DNA of 64,000 bases from Cristatella mucedo (Eukaryota; Bryozoa; Phylactolaemata; Cristatellidae). The notes beneath the pieces are model-generated. The model saw nothing but the letters and a program-made list of their open reading frames with translations, searched no databases and had not been told where the DNA came from. The stretch is taken from contig WPIO01000059.1 in the NCBI GenBank assembly GCA_009760855.2, positions 190,001 through 254,000 on the forward strand. The letters are read 5' to 3'. Numbering within the stretch: the first letter of the stretch is position 1; the number at the start of each line of letters is the position of its first letter. The translations under genes were made by a program, and so were the position numbers. Below, in pieces: positions 11,481 to 24,169 of this stretch.

Positions 11481-11606
11481 GTAGCGTAGCCGTCGCTCTG
11501 ACCGGCCGGCGGCCATGCACTACGACCATGGCGGTAACTATTGGTCAGACCGCAGAAAATAAATGAAAAAAAAATAAATAGATATATATATATAATATAC
11601 AACATG

Positions 11607-11800
11607 TATAATTTGTAGCGCCCTAAGAGAACTAAATCGCCATTCAGGCGCTTCGAATGCGTCACGGGGCTCGAGCCCACGGCCACAAGAGGACAGCTGC
11701 CTAGGTCCCCAAGTTACACTCGGCCGCAAGTCACCACGCTACATTAACCTTGACCTTAGTCGAAGCGAGCACCTTGACCGCTGGGCTAAACCAGCGCTGT
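11607..11800 (-). mobile_element. tRNA-type SINE, family A, near full length
   Basis: Tail GTAGCGCCCTAAGAGAACTA, B-box zone GGGGCTCGAGCCCACGGCC, and A-box zone GCGAGCACCTTGACCGCTGG ending CTAAACCAGCGCTG. The 3' end merges with an AT run. Confidence 0.8.
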
Positions 11801-12903
11801 GCGAGCATAGTAGCCACCCGGGTCTCCAACTTCACGCCTCCTGCGTATTTGCGCTGCCTTATTTGAAGAAGGCGAGCGGATTTCGGAACATCGAGTGGCG
11901 CGGTCATTTAGTTTGCACTCCAACTATTTCGCGATTATTCTTACACATTTCCTAAATACTTCGCACTCTACCTGTCTGGATTGTAAGTTAACCGCGGCCT
12001 CCTAATAAGCACCATTCCAGCGGCTCTCCGCTCTGCTCTCCGCTCTGCTCCCGAACTCCGCCTCACTGATGATAAACATTGCTCGTTCGTTCGCGTCCGG
12101 CACTGCGAGCGGTTGCAGGCGCAAGATTCTGCCTACAACGTTCGGCCTACGGAGCAGCAATGACTTAGCGGCACAGCATGACCTTTAGTGGGTGAGCCTC
12201 ACTCATTGCGGCCGAGCGACGGAACCGCCTCCCCAGAACTCCCAGAACTCCCCGAACTCCCAGAACTCCCGGGCGCCGCGCCCGCCGAATTCGAAGTCCC
12301 CTGCAAACGGGTCTGCCAGCTAAGTGCGCTCGCCAGCTTGGACCAGCTGACCAGGTCAGATGACCAGGTCGGCGCGATCGTTTTTCCAGCCGACCGGGTG
12401 GCGATTGAGAGAACTCGTTGCCCTGGGAGTTTTCAGCTAGAGCAATACTCAGCTGCGATTGCTTGAGCAAATAGCGCCCGCAGTTCGGACGCACATCAAC
12501 CCCGTAATTCAGTCTCGACTAGCCATCGGCCCCCCGTACGACAGTTCTAGCGCGACGCCAGCAGCCGGATGTTGATTCGTCTGCCATTCGTCGTTCGCCA
12601 GCGCGTCCGCCGCGCAGACGGCGCCCATCCATCCACCGGCGACCCTCGCCCTCGCCATGTTGGACGAGGCTCGGCCATGATGACAGGAGATCGGAAGATT
12701 TGGGTTTTCGGCCAGGTTTAACGAGGTTTTCGCGAGGATTTCGGTGCTTAATACTCAGTCTCTAGGCAATGCCCGGTAGTCAGGCCGTTTAGCTGATGAC
12801 AGGCAGCGATGGCTTGATTTATTTTGCACGGATTAGCTCGAAACCAAATGTGACTGGAGTCCAACGCCGAATCGTGCGGTTGCTGTGCATTCGTCCTTAG
12901 TAA
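11801..12903. other. Unique-looking DNA, no recognised gene
   Basis: Includes AACTCCCAGAACTCCCCGAA repeated units at about 12236-12270 (four 9-10 bp copies). No exon recognised. Confidence 0.45.
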
Positions 12904-12995
12904 ATATAATTCATTTATATAGCGCCCCAAGAAAACTTAATCTCTATTCAGGCGATTCACATATGCCTCGGGGGCTTAACTGCGGTAGACTCACT
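12904..12995 (-). mobile_element. SINE family A, tail half only
   Basis: ATTCATTTATATAGCGCCCC, ACTTAATCTCTATTCAGGCG, TTCACATATGCC, then the similarity ends. Adjacent to a long (AT)n tract. Confidence 0.65.
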
Positions 12996-13005
12996 ACGCA
13001 ATGAA

Positions 13006-14079
<1,074 letters not shown>

Positions 14080-14390
14080 TCATAATAATTATTACCTAGC
14101 ATGTGCACAGCCCTCTAAGAGGTGCTTTGCATATGCTATATACCAAAGCGTGTCAAATAGCTTGTGATGACGTGCACAATTTCATCCCGCATAGGAACAC
14201 AGAGGACGATTCAAACGGACGGAGCAAATGCCTGGAGAACAGGAGCATGTACTTCTTACTTTCAAATGCCGCCAAGCCAGGGAATGTCATGACGTCAGTC
14301 GGTAGCGAGTTGGAGGCTTTGGGAACGTACGCACGGAAGGCGCTGTCTCAAAGGCGCTTTCTCGAGCATGGACCTCGCTTCTTCTAGAAG
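14080..14390 (-). mobile_element. LINE 3' fragment
   Basis: Reads (from the + strand) AATAATTATTACC, GCCCTCTAAGAGGTGC, GATGACGTGCACAATTTC, then GTCGGTAGCGAGTTGGAGGC and TTTGGGAACGTACG. The order matches the 3' UTR and C-terminus of the 3288-5862 LINE, at clear divergence. Confidence 0.75.
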
Positions 14391-15600
14391 CTTCTACTAC
14401 TCTAACCGGACGTCGCCGAGCTGAAGGGCTGAAGGGCCGTGGCGATGCAAGCAGTCGTTCCACTCGGTCTTAGCCCAGCGGCTCGCAAGTCGCGAACTCG
14501 ATTAATCGGGTCGCGGGCTCGAGTGCGAGAGAGGGGGTGACCTTCGTTTATTTATTGCCGGCTGGAAGGAAAGCCGCTTCCGGCTCCTCTGCTTCCTTAT
14601 AAATAACGGTCGCGACGCTTGCTTTCTGGGCGCACCTGAAATGCAGCGACCTTCGCGCGCCGGCGCGTCAAGCGAGTCGTCCTCGAGCGATCGCGACCCA
14701 AGGAGTCAGAGCCAGCATGTTTGTCCGGAGTTATACGGAGGGCAAGAGTTATCCGGAAGGCAAGAGTTATCCGGAGGGCAGGAGTTATCCGGAGGGCAGG
14801 ATCCGCAAGCTGTTTATGTGGGGCTGGCCAGACTTGCGAAAGATTTCCACGCTGCGGGAAAGACTGGCGAGCGATGAAAGATTAAAGAATACGTAAATAT
14901 AAATAAAGAAATATAAATAATAAATAAATAAATACGATGTAAAGTCGTAGCGTTTATTTGACGCGAACTCGCCGCTCGTTGAGTGCGACCAGGAGACGAC
15001 TCTTGCCTTTTGCCGCGCTTTAGAGCTGGACGTAGGAATGGCGGCGGCGGCGGCTCAGGTCTATGCCCCACCCCCCCCCACCGCTGTAGGGGCAGCAGCG
15101 CTGGCGGGCGGGGGGGGGGCACACATAACTTAACTGCTCGCACTGCGTTTCGTAAGTCTACCGGTCGATACGTGCCCGCCAAGCACGCCTCGAGTTCTGC
15201 TGGACGCCACCTATCGCGCGCGCTCCGCCCCCTCCTCCTCATCCTCCCCAGCGGCTGTCTGACTGAACGCTAAGCTACGGCAGACATTCGGCTCGGTCGG
15301 CGCGACGATGACAAATACTAGGAGCCTGATTAGTAATACCCCGTCGAAATCGCTTGTGCAACGGTGGAAGAATGTTTGCTACTCGGTAGGTGGGTCGGAC
15401 GCGATCATCGCGCGGTCTTGATTCGACATCTCCGCTTCGGCTGTCTATGGAGACTGACGGAGGCTGATGCTTGAGGCAGTCGCTGCCTCCACTTAGGGGG
15501 AAGTGCTGGTCACGTGAACACTAGGGCAGCCGCTCGCTCGCAAGACGCACTAAACCTATCGATGCATCGGTGCTGCGACTGCTGCTGGCGCTGAGAATTA
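14391..15600. other. Unique-looking DNA with a 16-bp repeat
   Basis: GGGCA(A/G)GAGTTATCCGGA repeated three to four times at about 14740-14800. A decayed SINE-like B-box may lie at 14495-14525. No gene recognised. Confidence 0.45.
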
Positions 15601-15605
15601 AGACA

Positions 15606-15668
15606 ACACACACACGCACACACACACACGCACACACACTCACACACACACGCACGCACGCACACACT
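15606..15668. repeat. (CA)n microsatellite
   Basis: CA dinucleotides with CG and CT interruptions. Confidence 0.93.
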
Positions 15669-16111
15669 CCAGTGAAGGAGTTGTCATAAAATCTTCTGTC
15701 TAAATGGCTAGTGGAGCGTGGCAATATGGCGATGCCCGAAAACTAATAGCATCGCAGCGCGCGGACGGTGCCCTTGGGTTTCTTCAATTAGCCAACGACG
15801 ACAGTCACGGTGCAGACGCTCATGTCTGTACTGCTGCCGCCGTCTTCTGCTTGATCCGCATAGCGCATCGGTGCAGCAGCCACGACTCGCTATCCTTGCT
15901 TCGAGACCGCAGCTCCACCAGCATTGGTCGGGCATCTGCAAAGACTAGCACCTCTCACATTCGCTGCGGTTACTGGAACGTGCTTCAGTTCAGAAACCAC
16001 TACAGCGCGGTTGCAACACTTTGCAATTCAGCGTCCCTTCGAGCGAAGTTGGCTAATTTGCTTTTCGAAAACCAAACTTAATTCGAAAGCTTACGATGAT
16101 AATAGAGTCCG

Positions 16112-16145
<34 letters not shown>

Positions 16146-16265
16146 ATATATATAGTAATTATATATATATAAAGTAAACTGTATACATGTGTTTATTTAT
16201 TTAATATATATATACTAGAACTATATATATATATATATATATATGTATATGTATATGTATATATA
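16112..16265. repeat. AT-rich microsatellite cluster
   Basis: Three (TA)n runs separated by short unique sequence. Confidence 0.93.
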
Positions 16266-16452
16266 CACGAACCTTTCCTCTCCACTTCAGAAGTCCCATT
16301 CCGCTTTCTCATCTTCAATGTCCCGGTGGTTGGCAGAGTGAGTAAGGCTGACGCAACATGGCGGTCCTACGACGCCAGCGCGACGGTTGAAGAGGTGGTG
16401 CAGGCTACTGAGACACTCAAGCATACCTCGTGTCGTTGTTACCGGCGGCGGC

Positions 16453-16989
16453 ATCGGCGCTGCCGCCGCCGACAGCGGAGGAACCTTCTTGCCGCGAAGC
16501 TTCGTGGAAGGACGGCTTGCTAGGAGGGGAATGGAGCCGAAGGCCCGGACGGTAGCGCCAGCTGCGGTAGCGCGCATCCCAGAGCCGCCTCGCCCCGGCG
16601 AGGCGGCTCGAGCCCCCGCCCCCCCCCCCCCCCTGATGGGGCAACCCACCGCCATCTCAAGCCTCCGGCGGCCTGCCACGAACGGATGCTCGATCGGAGC
16701 CACCACGCCCCTTGTATTTTGTAGAGTCGAGAACGCATAGATCAAGATGTTGCGACGGCGGAGGCGGGACGGCTTTTCTCATTTCGAGCGACTCTACCGT
16801 CAATCTGCAATGGCGACCCTGCCTTTCTCGCATCATTCTTTCAGTACGATTGCCTTCGGGTTCATCGAAGGATAAGATTGACGGATGGCAGGAATAATAA
16901 TAATAATAATAATTCACTTGATAAAACGCCCTCAGAGAACTTAATCTCTCTCTCTCTAGGCGCTTTACATTTGCTGCAAAGTGAAATGC
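16453..16989. repeat. Segmental duplication, copy A
   Basis: About 0.53 kb nearly identical to 19861-20384, including a LINE tail on the high-coordinate side. It contains a hairpin (GCCGCCTCGCCCCGGCGAGGC near 16581) and a C run at 16619-16632 that differs in length between copies. No protein family was recognised in any frame. Confidence 0.93.
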
Positions 16990-17095
16990 AATCGAATGGT
17001 AAGTAAAATCATGCTTGAAGCGAGGAGTAATGGTAAGTAAAATCATGCTTGAAGCGAGGAGTAATGGTAAGTAAAATCATGCTTGAAGGAGCGGG
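16894..17095 (-). mobile_element. LINE 3' tail with a 34-bp sequence in three tandem copies
   Basis: The tail (CACTTGATAAAACGCCCTCA, then GGCGCTTTACATTTGCTGCA) is followed by three tandem copies of a 34-bp unit beginning TAATGGTAAGTAAAATCATG at 16995-17090. The same sequence occurs once in the LINE at 3390-3412, so the triplication is secondary. Confidence 0.8.
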
Positions 17096-18171
17096 AGCAG
17101 GAAGGATTAGGCGCCTCTGAAGACATAAGCTCCGCCCCCGAACGCGACGCCGGTGCTCCGCCGCCGATGCGTGGACGCTCACGACGCCCGGCAGCCGCCG
17201 CGGCGCGGCGCGGCGCGGTGAGCGCATGTCACACGCTCGGTCGGTATTTAGAATCCGCACTTGCAGCAGCAATCTTAAGGTGAAAGGATGAAAAGGAAAT
17301 GAATGAAGTGAGGAGAACAAGGTGAATGTATCAGTGTATAATGCAGGCACTGCAGGACACGATCTGGATCAGAAAGCAAGGCGCACCCATCGCTGGTCGA
17401 ACCCGGAAGCGAAGCGGCACAGACAAGGTCGAACGATTAGTGCGCACGAAGTGAGACCGGAGCAGACAAGGTCAAGGTTGCGTACGAGGTCAGACTGGAG
17501 CAGACTGAGCGCTGGCTGCTAGGGCGGCAAGCCAAGCCCCGCGCTCTCCCTCCACACCCACAGCATCCCAGGGTGGGAGTGTAACAGGGTCAAGGCTGTT
17601 CGCGTGGCTAGACCTGAGCAGATCGAGCTGCGCTACGCTATGGTACGCAAGCTGAGCTGCACGTCCAGTCTCCAAGTTTCGAGAAAGAAGAGTCACCCAT
17701 CTCGAGGCGACGTCCCCAGGGTAGGCGCGCCGTGCGCGACCTCGCGCGCGGCAATCGTGATGAGGGTAAAATCCCCTCTGCCACTGGGAACGCGAGAGAG
17801 AGAGAGAGAGAGAGAGAGGGGTAGAGTGCCCGAGCTTACCCGAGTAAACGTCTGCTGATTGCTAATGCTGATCAAATTCCCCGAGCCCAGATCCGACTTC
17901 CTCGCAATGCGCACGCTGCTGACTAGGACTGTTTATCAAAGGGGCTGATTGCGCCTGCCAGTCGCCGCCGCAGTTCTCCTGCGACATGCGCCAGCGTTCT
18001 GAAAAGACCCGGCTCCTCCCAGCAGCGCTACCGAGTGCGATACCGCGGTTCGGTAGCGCATCAAAGTGTGCTGCCATCCCCCATGGAATCATTCCGTCCG
18101 ATCACTCGCAAGTATAGAGACAGTCTCTCCTCTGTCCCTCTCTCTCTCTCTCTTCCTAATATAATATGGCA
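17096..18171. other. Unique-looking DNA, no recognised gene
   Basis: Contains (GCGCG) repeats near 17200-17218 and (GA)n at 17789-17820. AGGTCAGACTGGAGCAGACT-like segments recur at about 17450-17505. No exon recognised. Confidence 0.4.
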
Positions 18172-18318
18172 ATACAATTCGTTCGTATAGCGCCCTACGA
18201 GAACTCGATCTCCGTTCAGATGCTTCACAAATGCCGCGGGGCTCGAGCCCATGACCTCGGCCTCAAATACATTAACCTTGACATTGGTTGAGGCGAACAC
18301 CTTAACCATTGGCCTACC
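18172..18318 (-). mobile_element. tRNA-type SINE, family A
   Basis: TATAGCGCCCTACGAGAACT, TCACAAATGCCGCGGGG, CTCGAGCCCATGACCTCGG, GGCGAACACCTTAACCATTG. Head and tail both present. It is directly followed by a (CT)n tract. Confidence 0.8.
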
Positions 18319-18337
18319 TCTTTCTCCCCCTCATCTC

Positions 18338-18449
<112 letters not shown>

Positions 18450-18821
18450 ACGGCGGGATTCGGTCATTCTGATTGTCAAATTAAAATTGTGCACGGGCAC
18501 ATAAGCACGTGCCTATTTATTTATCCAAAATCTGTCTTGCGGCATTTGTTCATTTGATTTTTAATACGGCACGTGCAACCGGCGCTAGATGCCGAGCCTA
18601 ATTTCAGCTAGTCGCAGCAGGCTAAAAATGGCACAGCGGTGGACCTGTTGATTGTTCTTCACTTCAGTCTTCACCACCACCGCAAATGTTTTGCAACTCA
18701 CACGCTCTCGGACTGCCGATCGTAGTAAGCAAAACGGTTGCAGCTCGGCATCTGAAATTCGCAACTAAAATACGCATTAATAAATCCCCATAGCATATAC
18801 ACGCATTAATAAATACGTATG

Positions 18822-18862
18822 TAGTATATATATATATATATAATGTATATATATATATAATG

Positions 18863-18945
<83 letters not shown>

Positions 18946-18957
18946 GTGTGTGTGTGC
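18822..18957. repeat. (TA)n plus (GT)n compound microsatellite
   Basis: TA runs to 18875, then about 40 GT units. ACGCATTAATAAATA occurs four times around it (18771, 18801, 18955, 18975). Confidence 0.95.
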
Positions 18958-18989
18958 ATTAATAAATAGTTTATACGCATTAATAAATA

Positions 18990-19815
18990 CGCGTGAACTC
19001 GCCGCGATTCGCTCTAGCATTTAGGAGGAAATATTTAAGCCGAAGTTGTAAGCCTTGCAATGCGCAGATTGTATCTTATCAAGTGTAACAATTTTTCGCT
19101 GGCGCGCAGCGGCGGCTACACTCCTCCGTGCAGCTCGCGCCCGGCGGCGGGCGCGCGGAGCGCGTCGTGCTGATTGTGAGGGGGCAATCGCGCACCGCCG
19201 CCGGCACGTGCACTCGCATGACGCGACGGCGTAAGGGCGAAACTTTTCGAGTCGCCAGGTTTCCGTTGCTCTGTCGTTCCCGCTTTGCAATGCGTCTCGC
19301 GCGCGCTCGCGGCTGCGAGAACTTTGCGTTTCTTGCGAACTCGCTCGACGATGGGATATCGAAACGTTGGAATGCTATATCGGTCAGGTCGCGACACTAG
19401 AGATCGATATTGGCGATTACTGAATTCCACTCGCTCGTATTCCACGCCTTGAGTCGTGGGTTTGAATCATGCAGCCGGTGGTGAGAGCCTCTAAGGCCCG
19501 CTTCGGCCGCTATATAGGTGAGGCTGATTGATCTGCTCGTCTTTACTTGTGTACTCTTTATTACAACCCATAGGCACCGTACTCGCCACTTGTGGTTTAA
19601 GGTTTGATAAAGACCACTCTCGTATTCATTTATATATTTTATGGTGGGTGTAGATGCTTTGACGTTGGCCTAGCCCATGGCTTTATGAGGATTTATGGCA
19701 TGTTTACTAATGTTCAATTTGGAGGCCTGTAGATTTATGAGGCCTTGATGTATCTGACTTACAACTTTTGCATAGACTGTCCTGCTCCATGACTGTCGCA
19801 TATACTGTCCTATGT
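18990..19815. other. Unique-looking DNA, no recognised gene
   Basis: A possible decayed tRNA-like SINE at 19447-19540 (GAGTCGTGGGTTTGAATC). Otherwise nothing recognised. Confidence 0.4.
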
Positions 19816-19860
19816 AACAATAATAATAATAATAATAATAATAATTCACTTGATAAAGCG
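19816..19860 (-). mobile_element. Terminal LINE tail of copy B
   Basis: Eight AAT units followed by TCACTTGATAAAGCG, then an abrupt join to the duplicated block. Only the last ~20 nt of the LINE 3' end plus its microsatellite tail are present. Confidence 0.8.
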
Positions 19861-20384
19861 ATCGGCGCTGCCGCCGCCGACAGCGAAGGAACCTTCTTGC
19901 CGCGAAGCTTCGTGGAAGGACGGCTTGCTAGGAGGGGAATGGAGCCGAAGGCCCGGACGGTAGCGCCAGCTGCGGTAGCGCGCATCCCAGAGCCGCCTCG
20001 CCCCGGCGAGGCGGCTCGAGCCCCCGCCCCCCCCCCCCTGATGGGGCAACCCACCGCCATCTCAAGCCTCCGGCGGCCTGCCACGAACGGATGCTCGATC
20101 GGAGCCACCACGCCCCTTGTATTTTGTAGAGTCGAGAACGCATAGATCAAGATGTTGCGACGGCGGAGGCGGGACGGCTTTTCTCATTTCGAGCGACTCT
20201 ACCGTCAATCTGCAATGGCGACCCTGCCTTTCTCGCATCATTCTTTCAGTACGACTGCCTTCGGGTTCATCGAAGGATAAGATTGACGGATGGCAGGAGT
20301 AATAATAAAAATAATAATTCACTTGATAAAGCGCCCTCAGAGAACTTAATCTCTCTCTAGGCGCTTTACATTTGCTGCAAAGTG
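19861..20384. repeat. Segmental duplication, copy B
   Basis: Near-identical to 16453-16989. On the low-coordinate side it is joined directly to a partial LINE tail with (AAT)n (19816-19860); on the high side the LINE tail is cut at 20384. On the minus strand this reads LINE 3' end, flank, second LINE tail end, which is the expected shape of a 3' transduction. Confidence 0.93.
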
Positions 20385-20578
20385 AGACAGCAACGGCGGC
20401 GCTCGCGTCCCGAGAGCAATGGCGGTGGCCCACTCAAACTTTCGCGAAGTTTGAATCCTTTTCGCCGCACTTCCGTTCACGTCGCACACCAGTTACTTGC
20501 ACTGCCGCTATTAAATACGCAACGAAAAAAGGCTGCGCCGAACTCGCGAGTCTCGGCTCACATCCACCCCCTTCTTCC

Positions 20579-20606
20579 CCCCCCCCCCCCCCCCCCCCCC
20601 CCCCCG
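20579..20606. repeat. Poly(C) run
   Basis: About 26 consecutive C, a length at which sequencing errors are common. Confidence 0.95.
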
Positions 20607-20765
20607 CAGCACGCATTTTGCACGCGCGACTCGTGATCTTGCGCGACGTCCCGGTGTGCCGCGTCGCGCGCCTGCATCCTGCCTCCGGCTCGGTGCGCCG
20701 CCGCGTCGTTCGTTCGCTCTTCCGCGCACGCGTCCCCCTAATCGCCGCGCCGCGGAAAGCTTCCA

Positions 20766-20970
20766 TCGCCCGGCGAGACGGGCGCTGCCGCTGCCCGCTG
20801 CCGCCAAACGCCGCCGCCAAACGCCGTCCTCCTGTCAGTCACTCTAATTCGAGTCGCCCGGCGAGACGGACGCTTCCGCTGCCGCTGCCGCCGCCGCCAA
20901 ACGCCCTCCGCCCATGCCCCGGTCGCCGCCGCCAAACGCCGTCCTCCTGTCAATCATTCTAATTCGAGCG
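20766..20970. repeat. Imperfect tandem duplication of about 90-115 bp
   Basis: CGCCCGGCGAGACGG recurs at 20766 and 20854, and CGTCCTCCTGTCA followed by TTCTAATTCGAG recurs at 20825 and 20940. The spacings differ (88 and 115 bp) because the internal (CCG)/CCAAACGCC part has changed length. Confidence 0.8.
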
Positions 20971-21162
20971 GAAGCGGTCTCGCCTGGTAGCGCTCGCCGG
21001 CGACTACGACGGCTCGCCGCTGCCGAGCGCTGCGGACGGATTAGCGCGTCGCCGCGCGCGCGCGCGCCCCAGCGACGCCCCGATGTATCCGCTGAAGCAG
21101 TGACGATGGCGGAGAGCGCCGGCCGAGACAGCGAGTCCAGCAGCGGAGTCCAGCAGCGGCCC

Positions 21163-21346
<184 letters not shown>

Positions 21347-21427
21347 GCGCTCGCTCGTCGAAACGCCCGAATCGACCAGGAAACGCGACGGCGGCGTTAC
21401 ATGCCATCGAAGAGGGCGCGCCCTCTT

Positions 21428-21536
21428 CTGCCGCCGCCGCCGCCGCCGCCGCCGCCGCCCCCGCCGCCGAGGTTCACGTCTGACGCACTCACCCGCCGCC
21501 GTCCGGTTCGGCTCGGGAAGCGACGCCGCATCCCGC

Positions 21537-21582
<46 letters not shown>

Positions 21583-21584
21583 GC
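21428..21584. repeat. Two (CCG)n runs
   Basis: 21428-21463 and 21539-21584, separated by unique GC-rich sequence. Confidence 0.93.
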
Positions 21585-21841
21585 AGCCTCGATAATTGGC
21601 GACGAGCGCGGAGCACCAGCGGACCGGCGGCTCGCCGCCGCCGGTAGGCGACCGCGCTATCTCGCGCTACCGCGCGCGATCCGCGACAGAAGGCGTTTGC
21701 GGAATGTTGCTGAGGATTTTCTAATCGAGGCCCCTTTCAAGCTCCTCGCGATGCGCGATCCGCTTGGTGAGGAAATTGCCAATTGATGCCCGCAGATTGG
21801 ATGGACGCTCCATTCGACGCTCCGCGAGAGTCTGCGGCGTT

Positions 21842-21983
<142 letters not shown>

Positions 21984-21999
21984 ACTGCCCGTGGGCGCG

Positions 22000-22640
22000 C
22001 TGCCATTGGTCGTGCCATCGTTCTCCGATACGCGGCGGCGGCGGCGGCGATGCGACGGCGCGAAAGACGATGCTGGACAATCGAAACCTCTTTATTCCGG
22101 TGCCGCCCTCGCGGATCGAGATGAACCGCTCCGGTTCTCATCGGCAGCTCCCCGCGTCCTTTGTAGGTCATCTTGTGAGGAGCCGCCGCCGCCGCCGCCG
22201 GCTCGCCGACCGCTCGGCCGCAGACCGCGGCGCGCGGCGGCGCGGCCCTCCTACTAGCGCTCTACTGCCAGCGGGGGTGGCGCGTCGACCCTATCGGCTG
22301 CGAGGTCAGCCAATAGCAATGGGCGAAGGCCAGCGGGTGGGGCGGCGGCGGCGGCGGAGGCGAAGATCTGCCGACTCGGCCGCGCGCGACGCTCGAGCAA
22401 GCGCTCCGGCGCAGCCAGCCGGGAGTTCGCGGCGCGGCGCGCCACGAACGGAACAGCTAGACGACGCCCGCCACGCCGGCGCGCTCGCCCGACGCGCTAT
22501 TTCCGTCTTACGGAAGTGAGAAAGTAAGTCTGAGCTACTGTCAAGTTGCGTTCAATCGCTGCCGCTCTCTGAGAGCGACCAATGACTCCTCGAAACGTGA
22601 TCTTAAGACCGGGGTGCATCGATTAAGATAGGCATTCACT
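22000..22640. other. CpG-rich DNA, no recognised gene
   Basis: Short CGG/CCG runs only. No domain in any frame. Confidence 0.4.
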
Positions 22641-22642
22641 TA

Positions 22643-22790
22643 CTCTCCTCCTCCTCCTCCTCCTCCTCCTCCTCCTCCTCCTCCTCCTCCTCCTCCTCCT
22701 CCTCCTCCTCCTCCTCCTCCTCCTCCTCCTCCCTCCTCCTCCTCCTCCTCCTCCTCCTCCTCCTCCTCCTCCTCCTCCTCCTCCTCTTTT
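22643..22790. repeat. (CCT)n microsatellite
   Basis: About 48 CCT units with one CCCT phase break at 22731. Confidence 0.97.
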
Positions 22791-22844
22791 TCCTCTTAAT
22801 AATAGTAATCGTCACCGTAATCACCATTTAATATAAATAAACAT

Positions 22845-22895
22845 AATTCATTTGTATAGCGCCTCAGGCGAACTTAATCTCTATTCAGGCATTCT
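22845..22895 (-). mobile_element. SINE family A, tail only
   Basis: ATTCATTTGTATAGCGCCTC, then ACTTAATCTCTATTCAGGCA, running into (CTAT)n at 22897. Confidence 0.65.
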
Positions 22896-22896
22896 A

Positions 22897-22942
22897 TCTA
22901 TCTATCTATCTATCTATCTGTCTGTCCGTCTGTCTGTCTGTC
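22897..22942. repeat. (CTAT)n then (CTGT)n
   Basis: Tetranucleotides attached to a SINE tail. Confidence 0.9.
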
Positions 22943-23587
22943 ACCTTGATCTGTGCCTCGAGTCTTTCTTTTTTCTCGCTCTCACTCTCTTTCTGACTCT
23001 CTTTCTGTTCCAAAAGACTCTCGCAGGGTCTCGGTGGCAAACTTCGTACCGCCATTTTGTCCTGGCGGACGCCATATGCAAATGGTCATTTGTAAAGTGA
23101 TCGCAGCTGCCAATCAGGATGTGTCTGCAGCTGCAAGAGCGAAAACCGGACCGCGCAGCAACAGCCACCGTACTGCCGCGGCGCTGTCGCGGCAGTACGC
23201 CGACGGCTCAGCAATCGTGCCACGACGCAGCAGACCGTCTGGCGCTCGCAATCGCACCGTCCGACAGCTGGCGCTTTCGGCCGGAAATGAAGAGCGTTTC
23301 CTGGCGTTCCTGACGTGAGGCGCTCGCCTCTAGCAAGACGCCGCCAATGCGAAAACGGTTTCACGACAGCGCCCGCCTTTCGTACGCGTACATCGCGGAG
23401 CGGCGCGTCGCGCCGCGGGCCGCCCGAACGGCTGCGCTCGGTAGCGCCGCCGCCACCGCTGCCGCCGAAGCCACTGCTCAGCGCTGAAGCTGCCGCCGCG
23501 AGCTGCATTGGCCACCGATGCACTTCGCGAACGGCACGCAAAAATTCCGCGAACAGCGGCGAGGTACGCACTAGAAGAAAGCACCTG

Positions 23588-23638
23588 GCGCGAAGCCGCT
23601 GGAATTCGGGCGGCGGCCGAATTCCAGCGGCTTCGCGC
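23588..23638. repeat. Perfect hairpin, 22-bp arms, 7-nt loop
   Basis: Arms 23588-23609 and 23617-23638 (GCGCGAAGCCGCTGGAATTC plus GG and its complement). No mismatch. Confidence 0.95.
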
Positions 23639-23732
23639 TCCGTCTGCAAATGGTGCACCGACGGCGCGCTTGCGCACTCTTTGCGGCGCTCCGTCGCCGA
23701 ATGGCCGCGCGTACGAGATGGCGAAGACGACA

Positions 23733-23757
23733 GGCGAGAAGGCCAGGCCTTCTCGCC
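23733..23757. repeat. Perfect hairpin, 12-bp arms, 1-nt centre
   Basis: GGCGAGAAGGCC, a single A, then GGCCTTCTCGCC. Confidence 0.95.
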
Positions 23758-24125
23758 GAGGCGAGGCGGCCAAGTGGAGCCCGCGATGCAGGTCAGGTCA
23801 CGTAATGGGTCAGGGAAGGCATTCGTCGAAGTAGCGAGAGCGAAGCGTCGAAAAGTGAGCCGCCGCCGTCGTCGTCGCCACGGTGCGCTCGCGGCCGCTC
23901 GAGCCTCGATCTGAGCCTCGAGCCTCGATCTGAGCCTCGCAGCGGCGGCGGCCGCGACTCGCGGAAGCCGCCGCTGCGAGGCTCGGAGGAGCAGAGCTGC
24001 CGTAGAACCGCCGGCCGATTCGGCGAGGCCGAGTCGGCTGCTGCTGCTGCGGCGGCGGCGGGCGGCTGGAGGGGCGTTCGCGGTTCCGGAGGAACGGGTC
24101 GGCCACGGCGGCCGCTCCGTACGCA

Positions 24126-24169
<44 letters not shown>

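Noticed and set aside
15704..16081. 125-codon + strand frame with non-repetitive composition
   Set aside because: Looks less biased than most frames, but no family resemblance, no splice context, and it runs towards an AT microsatellite. Not supportable without transcript data.
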